Both the position numbers and the translations under genes were made by a program. This document shows positions 1-8,731 of a stretch of DNA of 64,000 nucleotides, piece after piece. Within the stretch, counting starts at the first letter, position 1, and every line of letters begins with the position of its first letter. The DNA is from Rhodanobacter sp. A1T4 (lineage in GTDB: Bacteria > Pseudomonadota > Gammaproteobacteria > Xanthomonadales > Rhodanobacteraceae): contig NZ_JACHCP010000006.1 in NCBI RefSeq assembly GCF_014207185.1, positions 394,086 through 458,085 on the forward strand, given 5' to 3'. The notes below the pieces were generated by a model. The model did not search any database and was not told the origin of the DNA. It worked only from the letters and a program-made list of their open reading frames with translations.

Positions 1-502
1 GATAGGTGAATCCAGACTTGCGCAGTCCCGGAAGCAATTGCACGGTCAGCGTTCGGGTCAGTGGAATGTTGTGCGCTTCGTTGAGAAAAACCAGCTGATA
101 GTTCTTTGCAAGTTCGGGAATGGCATCCAGTGCCGGCTGCGCGGTGTAATCGCCGTTGGCCACGGGCGAGGGGCGATCATCGCTTTCGCTTGGTTGCCGG
201 ATGGAAAAGCTCAAGGCCGCATCGGGGTAGTCGCCGATAAATGTCTGATACCAGCTCATGTATTGACCAAAAATCAGCCTGAATGCGGGACTCTTGTCCT
301 CCGCGTAGGCATAGCGCATCACCTGATACTGGGCCAGCAGACCTTTGCGTGTATCCGCTTGCTTCATGATGCGCTCGGACTTGAGCGAAGCATCAAGCTG
401 CTGAGTTCGCCACTGGGCAGGTGACTGGGCGCCCGCGGCCATTGGCAGGCAAACAAGTGACAGCAGACAGCTGAGCCTTTTCGCTAAACGGGACGACGAC
501 AT
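1..502 (-). CDS. Exported hypothetical protein, 5' part only (runs off left edge)
   Basis: An open frame starts at ATG 502 on the minus strand, behind a GGGGAAG ribosome site, and has no stop before the window edge, so about 167 N-terminal residues are visible. The first 25 residues are a basic start plus a hydrophobic stretch (LSCLLSLVCLPMAAG) ending in a plausible signal peptidase site, so it is probably periplasmic. Near residue 140 it has the motif VFLNEAHNIPLTRTL, which vaguely recalls the GExH motif of EreA/ChaN-like proteins. I do not recognise the family with confidence and give no function. Confidence 0.7.
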   Translation of the reverse strand, partial: MSSSRLAKRLSCLLSLVCLPMAAGAQSPAQWRTQQLDASLKSERIMKQADTRKGLLAQYQVMRYAYAEDKSPAFRLIFGQYMSWYQTFIGDYPDAALSFSIRQPSESDDRPSPVANGDYTAQPALDAIPELAKNYQLVFLNEAHNIPLTRTLTVQLLPGLRKSGFTY

Positions 503-757
503 TTCACTTCCCCTAAATTCGTTTTAGTGAGATCGCGCCGCACCGTTTTACCAGAGAGTGCCCGCCAGTGAGAAATAGTGTCGCTGGACGAGTTCTTGAG
601 TGACGACGGCGAAAGTGCCTATTTACAACGTTGTCAGCCCCTTGAAAGGAGGATCTTGTTGATGCGGTTATACGCGGGCGCGGGTCCTTCACGGATGGTT
701 GCGTGGCCCTATCCATTCGAGCGCACAATGCGGCATCGTTTCCCCATGGAGTACCTC

Positions 758-1531
758 ATGCGTAAGACTCTGCTTGCTGTGTTGCTGGCTGTTGCGTTTC
801 CCGCGATGACTGTTGCCCAGATGTCAGGTGCTCATACTGGTGCGATTTATGCCGTGGTGGCCAGGGCCGTGGGCGATCCCGCACGACAGGCGGACAAAGT
901 GAATGACGAACGCCGCAAGATCAGCTCGATCATGGAGTTTGCCCACGTGCAGCCCGGGCAGAAGGTATTGGAGCTGATTCCCGGCAGCGGTTATTTCACC
1001 CGCGTGTTCAGCGCCATCGTCGGGCCGACGGGCCACGTGTATGTGCTTTGGCCGAATGAGTACGCCAAAGAGGATGGCGACGATCTTTCCGCAATGAAAA
1101 AATTTGTGACCGAGCCGCATTACGCCAATGTCAGTGTGCTTGAGCAGCCCTCCAATCAGCTGAGCTCGCCGGAGCCGGTGGATCTGGTGTTCACCTCGCA
1201 GAATTATCACGACTACCCGGACAAGTTCATGGGCAGCGTCGATCCGGCAGTACTGAACAAACAGGTATTCGATGCGCTCAAGCCGGGTGGCTTGTTCGTG
1301 GTGATCGATCACGTGGCTCCTACCGGCAGCGGCATGCAGGATACCGATACGTTGCACCGGATCGACCCGGCGATCGTCAAGCAACAGGTCGAGGCCGCGG
1401 GTTTTGTGTTTGATGGCGAGAGCGGCGCGCTGCGCAATTCGGCCGACACGCACACACTCAAGGTGTTCGATAAGTCGATCCGCGGCCATACCGATCAGTT
1501 CATCTATCGCTTCCGCAAACCGGCGAAATAG
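758..1531 (+). CDS. Exported class I SAM-dependent methyltransferase (COG4798-like)
   Basis: The start is ATG 758, with GGAG six bases upstream, giving 257 residues that begin with a clear signal peptide (MRKTLLAVLLAVAFPAMTVA). The open frame continues upstream to 578, but that extension lacks a ribosome site and would bury the signal peptide. The core has a Rossmann SAM-binding motif (VLELIPGSGYFTRVF) and a later D-V/F-I-DHVAP block, as in predicted exported methyltransferases. The substrate is unknown. It converges on the chitinase gene, with 9 bases between stops. Confidence 0.8.
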   Translation: MRKTLLAVLLAVAFPAMTVAQMSGAHTGAIYAVVARAVGDPARQADKVNDERRKISSIMEFAHVQPGQKVLELIPGSGYFTRVFSAIVGPTGHVYVLWPNEYAKEDGDDLSAMKKFVTEPHYANVSVLEQPSNQLSSPEPVDLVFTSQNYHDYPDKFMGSVDPAVLNKQVFDALKPGGLFVVIDHVAPTGSGMQDTDTLHRIDPAIVKQQVEAAGFVFDGESGALRNSADTHTLKVFDKSIRGHTDQFIYRFRKPAK

Positions 1532-1540
1532 GCGGAGCAA

Positions 1541-2713
1541 TCACTGCAGGTCACGCCAGATCGCGTCCAGCAGTACATTCTGCGGGTCTTCGCTTTGTTC
1601 CCAGTACATGATGCCGCCAAGGTGCTGCGCTTTTACGTAGGCAGCCTTGGCGGCGATTGACTGCGGATCGTCATAGCTGATGAAGGTATGGGTCGCTGCG
1701 TTCCACAGATAGGGTGCCTGCGCATCGGCATCCCAGTAGCGCACGAAGCCGTTCCGGCCGATGAAATCAGCTTCGAGCTGCGGCCATGGATGTTCGGTGC
1801 CGTAATGACCGTAAGCCTGGTACAGGCCGTTGTGGCTGGGCTTCACGTCGTCGAATTCGCGGCCATAGAACGCTGCACCGATCAGCAGTTTTTTCGGTGG
1901 AACACCGGCGGCGAGAAACTGGCTCACCGCGCGGTCGGTGGTGCGCGCATCGGCCGGGGTGAGCGGCGACGCATGCAGGCCTGTGTGATGTCCTGTTGTC
2001 GGCGTCATCGAATTGACGAAGTCGTAGGTCATCAGGTTGAACCAGTCGAGATAAGGCGCGATGGCGGCGATGTCGATGCCATTGACGAACGGGCCGTCCG
2101 CGATCGCCATGCTGAGTGTGTAACGACGCGTGCCGCGGCGATCGTTCCCGTGAGTCGCGCTATCCAATGCGGCGCGGACGTCTTTCAGCAGCAAGGTCAG
2201 ATGGGCGTGATCCTGTGGACTGGAGCGGATGCCTGATTCCGAATGCCCCGGATATTCCCAGTCCACATCGAGGCCATCGGCATCGTTATCCACCAGCAGT
2301 TTTGTCGCACTGTCCGCAAAGCGTTGCCGGCTGTCCGCCGTGCTGGCTGCCTCGGAAAAGCCACCCGCGCCCCAGCCGCCGACCGACACGACAACCTTTA
2401 GTTGCGGATGCGTCGATTTCAACGCGGTCAGCTGATGCAGTCTCGATGCCGCAGCCGGATCGAGGACGACATGGTCGTCAACGACCCGGGCGAAGGCGAA
2501 GATCAAGGTGTCGATCTTGTCAGCATCGATGTGATCCACGTCTTCTTTGACGACATCGTAGCCCACGACCCGATAGTGGGAGGGCTTCACCGCCGCGGCG
2601 CGTGCAGGCATGGCGCTGCAGACCGGTAGAAGCAACGCCAGGCACAGTGCCATGACCAGCCTTTTGCCGATGATGTTATCGCGATGTTGCCCGCCATCGA
2701 TTCGCATGTGCAT
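1541..2713 (-). CDS. Glycoside hydrolase family 18 chitinase-like protein
   Basis: A 390-residue protein with the GH18 catalytic signature DGLDVDWEYPG, where the last Glu is the proton donor. It also has the SVGGWG substrate-binding strand and the YYD-type MTYDF motif. A hydrophobic segment (LVMALCLALLLPVCSAMPARA) gives a signal peptide, so secretion is expected. The start at 2713 follows GGA; an ATG six bases further in (2707) is equally possible. It should hydrolyse chitin or related beta-1,4-GlcNAc polymers. No separate chitin-binding domain is visible. Confidence 0.9.
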   Translation of the reverse strand: MHMRIDGGQHRDNIIGKRLVMALCLALLLPVCSAMPARAAAVKPSHYRVVGYDVVKEDVDHIDADKIDTLIFAFARVVDDHVVLDPAAASRLHQLTALKSTHPQLKVVVSVGGWGAGGFSEAASTADSRQRFADSATKLLVDNDADGLDVDWEYPGHSESGIRSSPQDHAHLTLLLKDVRAALDSATHGNDRRGTRRYTLSMAIADGPFVNGIDIAAIAPYLDWFNLMTYDFVNSMTPTTGHHTGLHASPLTPADARTTDRAVSQFLAAGVPPKKLLIGAAFYGREFDDVKPSHNGLYQAYGHYGTEHPWPQLEADFIGRNGFVRYWDADAQAPYLWNAATHTFISYDDPQSIAAKAAYVKAQHLGGIMYWEQSEDPQNVLLDAIWRDLQ

Positions 2714-2863
2714 CGTTCCAATGAGTACGATCGGCTATCTTCGCAGTCACCGCTGGCCTTGCCTATGCCCAGCTTGAAAGATAGTGCTGGCGTCCATGTT
2801 GAGCTTCGCGTCGTTCGCTCGCACATGGGCTAGTGGTAGACGAAAAGGCGATCGCGACCATTC

Positions 2864-3055
2864 ATGCCAAACGATAAGCCACCGATGCACGACGTCGCCG
2901 TCGATCCTGCAGATCCGCCGCCAGTACGCCCAGTCGAGCCGGATGCCTCAGAGTGTTGTGGGGAAGGCTGCGTACCGTGCGTGTTCGACATTTACGAGCA
3001 GGCGCTGGAGCGCTATCAGATCGCACTGGCGGCCTGGCGTGGGCGCCATGCTTGA
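2864..3055 (+). CDS. Small oxidoreductase-like domain protein (PF09791 type)
   Basis: This 63-residue protein consists of a proline-rich N-terminus and the motif CCGEGCVPCVFDIYEQALERY, recognisable as the oxidoreductase-like domain named in eukaryotic and proteobacterial proteins. The four cysteines suggest metal or redox-cofactor binding, but the biochemical role is not established. It is followed 85 bases later by the DUF1993 gene in the same direction. No strong ribosome site is seen directly before ATG 2864. Confidence 0.75.
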   Translation: MPNDKPPMHDVAVDPADPPPVRPVEPDASECCGEGCVPCVFDIYEQALERYQIALAAWRGRHA

Positions 3056-3140
3056 AGTCAACGGCATAGCACCAGTCATGAGGGCATCACTGGACTACAC
3101 TGCGCCGATCATTTCTCCATGCCATGTACCAGGAAATCCC

Positions 3141-3650
3141 ATGCCTCACGCCATCTATATCAGTTCGGTTCCCGTATTCCGCCAGATGCTCGGCGGGCTT
3201 GACGCCATCCTCGCCAAAGCCGAAGCGCATGTTGCAGCAAAAAGCATCGAGCCATCGGCGTTGACGCAGGCTCGGCTGTTTCCGGACATGTTTCCGCTGG
3301 CCAAGCAGGTGCAGATTGCGTGTGATTTTGCGCGCGGTGTATCGGCACGTTTGGCGGGCGCCGAAGTGCCGAAATACGATGACAATGAGTTGAGCTTCGA
3401 GGCGCTGCGTGGGTTGATCGCGAAAACGATCGGCTTTATCGATGGTTTCGACAAGACCCTGTTCGACGACGCTGCAAAGCGCGACATCGTGACCCGGCCG
3501 GGCACGCCGAAAGAGCGTCATTTCACCGGTCAAACCTATTTGCTGAGCTACGGCTTGCCGCAGTTCTTCTTCCACGTGACCACTGCGTACGCGATCCTGC
3601 GGCACAACGGCCTGGAGATCGGCAAGCGCGATTACATGGGCGAGTATTGA
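3141..3650 (+). CDS. DUF1993 domain-containing protein (DinB-like fold)
   Basis: Start ATG 3141 follows AGGAAA by four bases. The product is 169 residues and matches the DUF1993 pattern: an N-terminal helix (SVPVFRQMLGGLDAILAKA), then the FPLAKQVQIACDFA helix and a C-terminal FFFHVTTAYAILRHNG block. These proteins are predicted four-helix bundles of the DinB superfamily without known catalysis. The frame is open back to 2784, but that part overlaps the preceding gene and is not expected to be translated. Confidence 0.85.
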   Translation: MPHAIYISSVPVFRQMLGGLDAILAKAEAHVAAKSIEPSALTQARLFPDMFPLAKQVQIACDFARGVSARLAGAEVPKYDDNELSFEALRGLIAKTIGFIDGFDKTLFDDAAKRDIVTRPGTPKERHFTGQTYLLSYGLPQFFFHVTTAYAILRHNGLEIGKRDYMGEY

Positions 3651-3785
3651 GCGAACGATTGAGTCAAAAAGGTCACGACGGCGAAGTGTCGTGCTGAGTG
3701 GCTTGAGTGCGATGCGTACAAGCCGGATACCTGCACCAGTCGTCGTGTGATGACTGGTGCAGCTACCGTCGGGCAGGCGGGACGA

Positions 3786-3890
3786 TTACTTGGCGTTCTT
3801 CTTCTTTTCCTGCTTGGCCAGCTTCTTTTCCTTCATGGTTTTTTCCGGCTTTTTCTTGTCACTTTTCTTGGAGTCCAAACCCTTGCTCAT
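3786..3890 (-). CDS. Tiny lysine-rich protein (34 aa)
   Basis: ATG at 3890 sits behind a good GGAGAG site and opens a 34-codon frame whose product is about 45 percent lysine (SKKSDKKKPEKTMKEKK and onwards). The charged, low-complexity composition suggests a nucleic-acid-associated or intrinsically disordered protein. The function is unknown. The frame, ribosome site and stop make it more convincing than a random short frame. It lies in the otherwise empty gap between the DUF1993 gene and the pseudouridine synthase gene. Confidence 0.6.
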   Translation of the reverse strand: MSKGLDSKKSDKKKPEKTMKEKKLAKQEKKKNAK

Positions 3891-3996
3891 GCTGCTCTCC
3901 GCGGTGTGGTAGGTGTGATGTAAAGCTCGGTCGCCCGCCGTTGCTTACGTTTCGAGAGACATGAAACAGCGTCGACAGGCTGATCCAAAGTTTACG

Positions 3997-4719
3997 CTAG
4001 ATACGCTCGTGCGGCGCCAGATAACGCCACTGGCCCAGCGGCAATTTGGCCAGTGAAATACGGCCTATGCGCAGACGCTTCATCGCCAATACCTTCAGGC
4101 CGACCGCGTGGCACATCGGCTCGATCTGGCTGGGCTGCAATACCTTGAACGCAAACCGCAGCCGTTGCTCGCTCTGCCAGCTGACTTTGATCGGCGGCAT
4201 CGCGTAATTATTGAAGCGCAGGCCGTGATTGAGCAGGGCCAGCCCATTGGCGATCAGTTCGCCGCTGACATCAACCACGAATTCCTGCTCGACCCGGTCG
4301 ATGTCCTCGGTGAGCTTGCGTGTCACCCGCCAGTCCTGGGTAAAGATCATCAGGCCAGTGGCTTCGGTCGACAGCGGTAGCGGCGAAGTCAGCCGCTGAA
4401 GGTGCCGTTTCAGAGGCCGTACGCCGGAGGCGTCATCTGGGGACCGCGTGTCCGGTGTGACCAGCGCACTGGCCGGATTCGGGCCATTGCCAGAGTCGTA
4501 GCCGGCAGGTTTGTGCAGCACGAGGGTTGCCGGTTCGGTGGCGATCAATTGGGCGCCGGGATCCAGTTCGACAGTCTGCGTATCAACCATGAACTGCGGC
4601 TTTTCGACCACCACGCCGTCCACGCGCACCCAGCCGCCCTCGATGTACTGCTCGGCCTCGCGCCGTGAGCATTGCGCAAGGGCGACGACGCGTTTGGCGA
4701 GGCGAACCGGGTCAGTCAT
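3997..4719 (-). CDS. RsuA/RluF-family rRNA pseudouridine synthase-like protein with altered active site
   Basis: The best start is at 4719 ([19 protein letters not shown]), giving 240 residues: an S4 RNA-binding domain (residues 1-50) followed by an RsuA/RluF-type synthase domain. The family's catalytic Asp normally sits in GRLDxxTxGL. Here the aligned stretch reads [18 protein letters not shown], with Ser in place of Asp. I recall Xanthomonas homologues that are likewise degenerate at this site. It may therefore bind RNA without isomerising uridine. It is divergent from the LLM oxidoreductase gene. Confidence 0.8.
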   Translation of the reverse strand: MTDPVRLAKRVVALAQCSRREAEQYIEGGWVRVDGVVVEKPQFMVDTQTVELDPGAQLIATEPATLVLHKPAGYDSGNGPNPASALVTPDTRSPDDASGVRPLKRHLQRLTSPLPLSTEATGLMIFTQDWRVTRKLTEDIDRVEQEFVVDVSGELIANGLALLNHGLRFNNYAMPPIKVSWQSEQRLRFAFKVLQPSQIEPMCHAVGLKVLAMKRLRIGRISLAKLPLGQWRYLAPHERI

Positions 4720-4863
4720 CGAGATGCCGTGAAAGAAGATGTGGCCATTGTAGGCGGGGTTCGGTCTCATGCATGCCGATCTGGCGCAGCTGGAGCAAAA
4801 GCCGTTGGCAATCCACGCAACCGTCCCCAAATCATCGGCCATACGCTACTGCGAGAACACCCC

Positions 4864-5874
4864 ATGATTCCTTTTTCGATCCTTGATTTGGCACCCGTCA
4901 CGGAAGGCAGCGATGCCGCGCAGGCATTCCGCAACACACTTGATCTGGCCCAGAACGCCGAGCGCCTGGGCTACTGCCGCTACTGGCTGGCCGAACACCA
5001 CAATATGGCCGGTATCGCCAGTGCGGCCACCGCGATACTGATCGGCTACGTAGCCGGTGGTACCTCGCGCATCCGCGTCGGTTCGGGTGGCATCATGTTG
5101 CCGAACCATGCGCCGCTGCAGGTGGCCGAGCAGTTCGGCACCCTGGCTTCACTGTATCCCGGGCGCATCGATCTGGGCCTCGGGCGCGCGCCGGGCACAG
5201 ATCAACCGACCGCCAAGGCATTGCGCCGCTATTTCGACAGCGCCGATGCTTTTCCGCACGACGTGATGGAGCTGCTGGGTTACTTCGAACCGGTAAAACC
5301 GGGCCAACCGGTGCGCGCCGTGCCAGGTGCCGGAATCGACGTGCCGGTGTGGCTGCTGGGTTCGAGCCTGTTCAGCGCGACCTTGTCGGCCCGACTTGGC
5401 CTGCCGTTCGCATTCGCCTCGCATTTCGCGCCCGACGCGATGGATGAAGCGCTGGCGCTGTATCGACGCGACTTCCGGCCGTCGGCACGGCTGCAGCAGC
5501 CGTACGCGATGCTCGGGGTCAACGTTGTCGCCGCGGAAAGCGACGCCGAGGCGCGCCGGCTGTTCACCACCCAGCAGCAGAGTTTCATCAATCTGCGCCG
5601 CGGCCGGCCTGGGCTGATCCCGCCACCGATCGACGATATCGAGTCATACGCTTCGCCCATGGAACGACACGGCGTCGACCACGCGCTGGCCTGTGCCGTC
5701 ATCGGCAATGCCGATACGGTGGAGGAGGGCATCGAGGCCTTCATCGAGCGGCACAGGCCAGACGAGCTAATGATCACGGCCAACGTATTCGACCATGCGG
5801 CAAGGCGTCGATCGTTCGAGATTGTGGCAGGCGTGCGCGACCGGCTCAGTGCGCCCAGCGTGCAGGCAAGCTGA
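4864..5874 (+). CDS. LLM class flavin-dependent oxidoreductase (YhbW type)
   Basis: A 336-residue luciferase-like monooxygenase fold protein from ATG 4864. Features include the N-terminal [12 protein letters not shown] strand and the motifs [26 protein letters not shown] and [21 protein letters not shown]. These form the FMN-binding TIM barrel of single-component LLM oxidoreductases. The substrate is not predictable. The open frame extends back to 4672, but that part overlaps the divergent pseudouridine synthase gene. Confidence 0.92.
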   Translation: MIPFSILDLAPVTEGSDAAQAFRNTLDLAQNAERLGYCRYWLAEHHNMAGIASAATAILIGYVAGGTSRIRVGSGGIMLPNHAPLQVAEQFGTLASLYPGRIDLGLGRAPGTDQPTAKALRRYFDSADAFPHDVMELLGYFEPVKPGQPVRAVPGAGIDVPVWLLGSSLFSATLSARLGLPFAFASHFAPDAMDEALALYRRDFRPSARLQQPYAMLGVNVVAAESDAEARRLFTTQQQSFINLRRGRPGLIPPPIDDIESYASPMERHGVDHALACAVIGNADTVEEGIEAFIERHRPDELMITANVFDHAARRRSFEIVAGVRDRLSAPSVQAS

Positions 5875-5959
5875 GGCCCGACAACGAGAAATAAGCGAGT
5901 AATGCCGCAGATCGGCCATAATCGGCGTTATTCCACGAATTGCTGAAGCTTTTCCACGC

Positions 5960-6817
5960 ATGAAGACACCCAAGGGCCTGCAGGATCTGATCGACGAAGG
6001 CGTTATCGACCAGGTCCTGCGACCGCTGAAGAGCGGCAAAGAAGCTTCCGTTTATGTCGTGCGCTCGGGCGACGATATCCGTTGTGCCAAGGTCTACAAG
6101 GACATGGCACAGCGTAGTTTCCAGGCGCGTGTGCAGTATCAGGAAGGCCGCAAGGTGCGCGGCAGCCGGCAGGCCCGTGCCATGGGCAAGGCCACCAAGT
6201 TCGGCCGCAAGGAGGCCGAGGCCGCCTGGAAGAACGCAGAGGTCGACGCGCTCTATGCGCTCACGGCCGCTGGAGTGCGTGTGCCCAAACCGTATGGTTA
6301 TTTCAACGGCGTGCTGGTGATGGAGCTGGTCACCGACGCAGACGGCTACTCCGCCCCGCGTCTGGGCGAAGTGGAGTTGTCAGCGGATACCGCGCGTGAT
6401 TACCACCGCTTTCTGATGCAGCAGGTGGCGCGCATGCTGTGCGTAGGGCTGATCCACGGTGACCTCTCCGAATACAACGTGCTGGTCGGGCCGGAAGGCC
6501 CGGTCATCATCGACCTGCCGCAGGTGGTCAGTGCCTCCGGCAACAACTCGGCGCGCACCATGCTTCGCCGCGACGTCGGCAACATCACCATCAGCCTCTC
6601 GCGCTTCGCCGCGGAATTGTTGGACAGCCACTACGCCGAAGAGATGTGGGCGCTGTTCGAACTGGGTGAACTGCACCCCGATACCGAACTCACCGGCCAC
6701 TTCGAATTCGACGAAAGCATCGCCGACGTCGACAGCGTAATGCAGTCGATCATCGATGCGCGGGAGGAGGCGATCATTCGCCAGCAGGGCAGGGACGAGG
6801 CGGCGCAGGCGGATTGA
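5960..6817 (+). CDS. RIO family serine protein kinase
   Basis: A 285-residue atypical kinase. Visible are a glycine-poor nucleotide loop (LKSGKEASVYVV), the ATP-binding Lys in CAKVYKD, the catalytic loop HGDLSEYNVLV and the metal-binding DLPQ motif in place of DFG, all hallmarks of RIO kinases. Bacterial RIO proteins are thought to phosphorylate or hydrolyse ATP in ribosome- or stress-related roles; the target here is unknown. It is a single gene, with the first cassette array beginning 194 bases downstream. Confidence 0.92.
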   Translation: MKTPKGLQDLIDEGVIDQVLRPLKSGKEASVYVVRSGDDIRCAKVYKDMAQRSFQARVQYQEGRKVRGSRQARAMGKATKFGRKEAEAAWKNAEVDALYALTAAGVRVPKPYGYFNGVLVMELVTDADGYSAPRLGEVELSADTARDYHRFLMQQVARMLCVGLIHGDLSEYNVLVGPEGPVIIDLPQVVSASGNNSARTMLRRDVGNITISLSRFAAELLDSHYAEEMWALFELGELHPDTELTGHFEFDESIADVDSVMQSIIDAREEAIIRQQGRDEAAQAD

Positions 6818-7011
6818 GGCGCTGTTTAGGAAGTTTCCGGCAGTCAGCGCAACACGCACTCGTGAGCCGTTTACGAGTACGGCATTCCATCTTTATGGGC
6901 GAACTTTGACTTGCCCTCGTGCATAAGCGGCTTGATATCGTCGTCCGATGATTGGGCTTCAGGTTATTACACGGCGTCGTAGCGGCTCACTTGTCCCAGT
7001 AGTTACACCGC

Positions 7012-7473
7012 TCATTTTTTGATACTGGCGTGATAAGTCCCGACGTCATGCACGCCTCCCCGACCAAACGTATATATATCGCCGGCTGACGAGCCATCCG
7101 ATGTCACCATGCCGTCCATCACTAGATAGGCATCGCAGGTGCCCCCCGTGAGGTCGATCTTGATCTTGTTATCAACGAACCTGGCGACACCATATGACGC
7201 GAGGGGTAATGGTGGCGAGAGCACGTCGGGTCGAATGAAATCCACACGGAAGCCATCGCCAACGTCGCCCATACACGATCTTGCATGATCCGAAGTAATC
7301 AGCATTTCCAGCTCGCCGCGGCTTTTGCCATCGGCATTAACCACATCGACTTTCCATGGAATACCATGCGGAAATTTAGCTCGAAGCGCATCCATCGGAA
7401 GGGCGTCTGCCGCGATGACTCGGCCGGCTGCCGATAAAACAAGAAAGGCAATAAATAGTTTGTGCGACAGCAT
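7012..7473 (-). CDS. Exported hypothetical protein (cassette gene)
   Basis: From ATG 7473 the product has 153 residues, with a signal peptide (HKLFIAFLVLSAAGRVIAADA). The mature part contains DGKSRGELEMLITSDHARSC and the cysteine-bearing TGGTCDAYLVMDG stretch. I do not recognise the family. The ATG lies 6 bases inside the attC of the preceding cassette, as is usual for first codons of integron cassettes. The frame is open back to 7545, but that part would run through the attC palindrome. Confidence 0.65.
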   Translation of the reverse strand: MLSHKLFIAFLVLSAAGRVIAADALPMDALRAKFPHGIPWKVDVVNADGKSRGELEMLITSDHARSCMGDVGDGFRVDFIRPDVLSPPLPLASYGVARFVDNKIKIDLTGGTCDAYLVMDGMVTSDGSSAGDIYTFGRGGVHDVGTYHASIKK

Positions 7474-7478
7474 GAAGG

Positions 7479-7538
7479 GCCTAACGTTTGACTTAAGCGG
7501 ACCGCCGAAGGCAGGTCCGCTTGAAGGAGGGGTTCGGC
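7479..7538 (-). other. attC recombination site (60 bp)
   Basis: Outer boxes are GCCTAAC (7479-7485) and GTTCGGC (7532-7538). Inner complementary arms TTAAGCGGACC and GGTCCGCTTGAA surround a short spacer. The site lies directly 3' of the VOC gene in transcription direction, as expected for its cassette. Length and arrangement match the 62450-62509 site in the second array. Confidence 0.75.
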
Positions 7539-7566
7539 GGCGCATCCTGGCCGATCAGACCAGGGC

Positions 7567-7953
7567 TCATTGGCCCTCGGGCGGCTGCCAGAGTTCGACC
7601 TTGTTCCCCTCTGGATCCATGACCCAGCCGAACTTGCCATACTCGGAGTCATCCGTTTTCTCGAGTACGTTGCAACCTTCCTCGCGTAGTGCCTGAAGCA
7701 GCGAGGTCAAGTTCGCGACGCGATAGTTGACCATGAAGGTCGACAGGCTTGGCGCGAAGTGTTCGCCATCGGCGGCGCCGATGGACCATGCGGTCGTTCC
7801 GTTTGTCGGATTGCCGGCTGCATCCGCCCACGTAAACGCCGCGCCTCCCCATGCCTGGACGTCGATTCCCAAGTGCTGCTTGTACCAAGCTCGCAGCGCG
7901 ACAGGTTCCTTCGCGTTGAAGAAGATCCCTCCGATACCTGTAACTCTCTTCAT
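7567..7953 (-). CDS. VOC family (glyoxalase-like) protein, cassette gene
   Basis: A 128-residue vicinal oxygen chelate protein. It has an N-terminal VTGIGGIFFNAKEPVALRAW strand-helix, a YKQHLGIDV segment, and a C-terminal FGWVMDPEGNKVELWQP motif with the metal-ligand Glu. Such proteins bind a divalent metal and act as isomerases, dioxygenases or resistance proteins; the substrate is unknown. VOC proteins are common passengers of integron cassettes. It is flanked by attC-like sites on both sides. Confidence 0.85.
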   Translation of the reverse strand: MKRVTGIGGIFFNAKEPVALRAWYKQHLGIDVQAWGGAAFTWADAAGNPTNGTTAWSIGAADGEHFAPSLSTFMVNYRVANLTSLLQALREEGCNVLEKTDDSEYGKFGWVMDPEGNKVELWQPPEGQ

Positions 7954-7999
7954 TTGCGCCTCCGAAGTGCGGCCAAGTTGGAGCGTACCGTGTTGCGGC

Positions 8000-8046
8000 G
8001 ACTAACGCTGGAGGCGTAGCCGTCCGCCTTGAACGAGTAGTTAGGC
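8000..8046 (-). other. Short, degenerate attC-like site
   Basis: Boxes GACTAAC (8000-8006) and GTTAGGC (8040-8046) are complementary at six of seven positions. An AGGCG / CGCCT inner stem is followed by TTGAA, which resembles the L box of the better sites. It is 47 bp and lies just 3' of the 83-residue cassette gene. It may have suffered an internal deletion. Confidence 0.5.
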
Positions 8047-8055
8047 ATCGTAGAC

Positions 8056-8307
8056 TCAGCCATCATTCGGAGCTACCAAGATACGTGCCTGCTCCTGGCC
8101 ATCCACGACGAATGCGACCCACTCACCACCACTTGGCTTGTGCTCGTGCACAAGATGACAAGGCAAACTGGGGTCCAAGCAGGCTAGACGCTTGACCAGC
8201 TGTTTGATCAGCTCGCGACCTTCCGCGTTGGGATGCGTGACGCCACCCTGAGCCATACCCTGGCGAAGCTTGTAGACCTGCAAGTAGTGTGAAACTGGCA
8301 AAGTCAT
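8056..8307 (-). CDS. Hypothetical protein, cassette gene (83 aa)
   Basis: An 83-residue soluble protein starting MTLPVSHYLQVYKLRQGMAQ and containing ELIKQLVKRLACLDPSLPCH. No family is recognised. Its support comes from position: it lies between two attC-like sites with 8-9 bases of margin on each side, which is the compact packing of an integron cassette. A toxin, antitoxin or accessory metabolic role is possible, but nothing in the sequence decides it. Confidence 0.55.
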   Translation of the reverse strand: MTLPVSHYLQVYKLRQGMAQGGVTHPNAEGRELIKQLVKRLACLDPSLPCHLVHEHKPSGGEWVAFVVDGQEQARILVAPNDG

Positions 8308-8314
8308 GTTTAAT

Positions 8315-8365
8315 GCCTAACGCCAATTAGACCCCATATCGAGGCATATGCATCGGATGTTCGGC
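8315..8365 (-). other. Possible degenerate attC site
   Basis: GCCTAAC (8315-8321) and GTTCGGC (8359-8365) are complementary at six of seven positions and 51 bp apart. They use the same box variants as the 7479-7538 site. The interior shows only a weak CATAT/ATATG pairing and no AAGCGG arm, so this could be a decayed attC. Confidence 0.35.
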
Positions 8366-8731
8366 TTTAGGTCGTAGCTCGTCAAGCGAGCAAATCTCGC
8401 AGATAGATAAGGGTTTGCCGGGTGACGGCTACGGTGTGGCGGAGCGAGGATGGCGTTCGCATATCTCACGGACTTGCCGTGCATGGCTAGGGCATGGATT
8501 TCCGAGGTAGAGCAACACAGGAGCGGTTACCGAATGCCCGGCAAGCGCCAAGCGGGGTGTCGTTTTCTACGGGCGTACCGTCTGTCGCCTTACGGGCCTG
8601 CTTCGGCTGTTCACCCATGTTGCCGCGTGCGTGAGGACAAGTAAAAGCAAGCAACTCGGCCTCCGCAGGAGGACGAAAGCTAGCTTCAACGCGTTGATAT
8701 CATCGCGGCCGTAGCCACAATACCGCCAACT
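8366..8731. other. Non-coding stretch upstream of cassette array
   Basis: About 365 bases with no convincing gene. The frames present have no ribosome site and no recognisable composition. It lies between the outermost attC-like site and the 3' end of the FKBP gene. It could be remnant cassette DNA, but I see no further palindromes of attC type. Confidence 0.4.

Larger units (their letters stand above)
7012..8365 (-). mobile_element. Small integron cassette array without integrase (CALIN 1)
   Basis: Three short, functionally unrelated genes all point left, at 8307-8056, 7953-7567 and 7473-7012. They are separated by imperfect palindromes bounded by 7-base boxes of the GCCTAAC ... GTTAGGC type at 7479-7538, 8000-8046 and 8315-8365. 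That is the structure of integron cassettes followed by attC sites. No intI gene or attI site lies in the window, so it fits a cluster of attC sites lacking an integrase. The leftmost cassette has no recognisable attC at its 3' end. Confidence 0.7.

Noticed and set aside
6960..7011. attC at the 3' end of the leftmost cassette of array 1
   Set aside because: GTGTAAC is present, but no partner box or arms could be found within 60-100 bases.
8450..8644. 64-codon plus-strand frame upstream of the first cassette array
   Set aside because: No ribosome site, no recognisable pattern, and it does not fit the cassette orientation.
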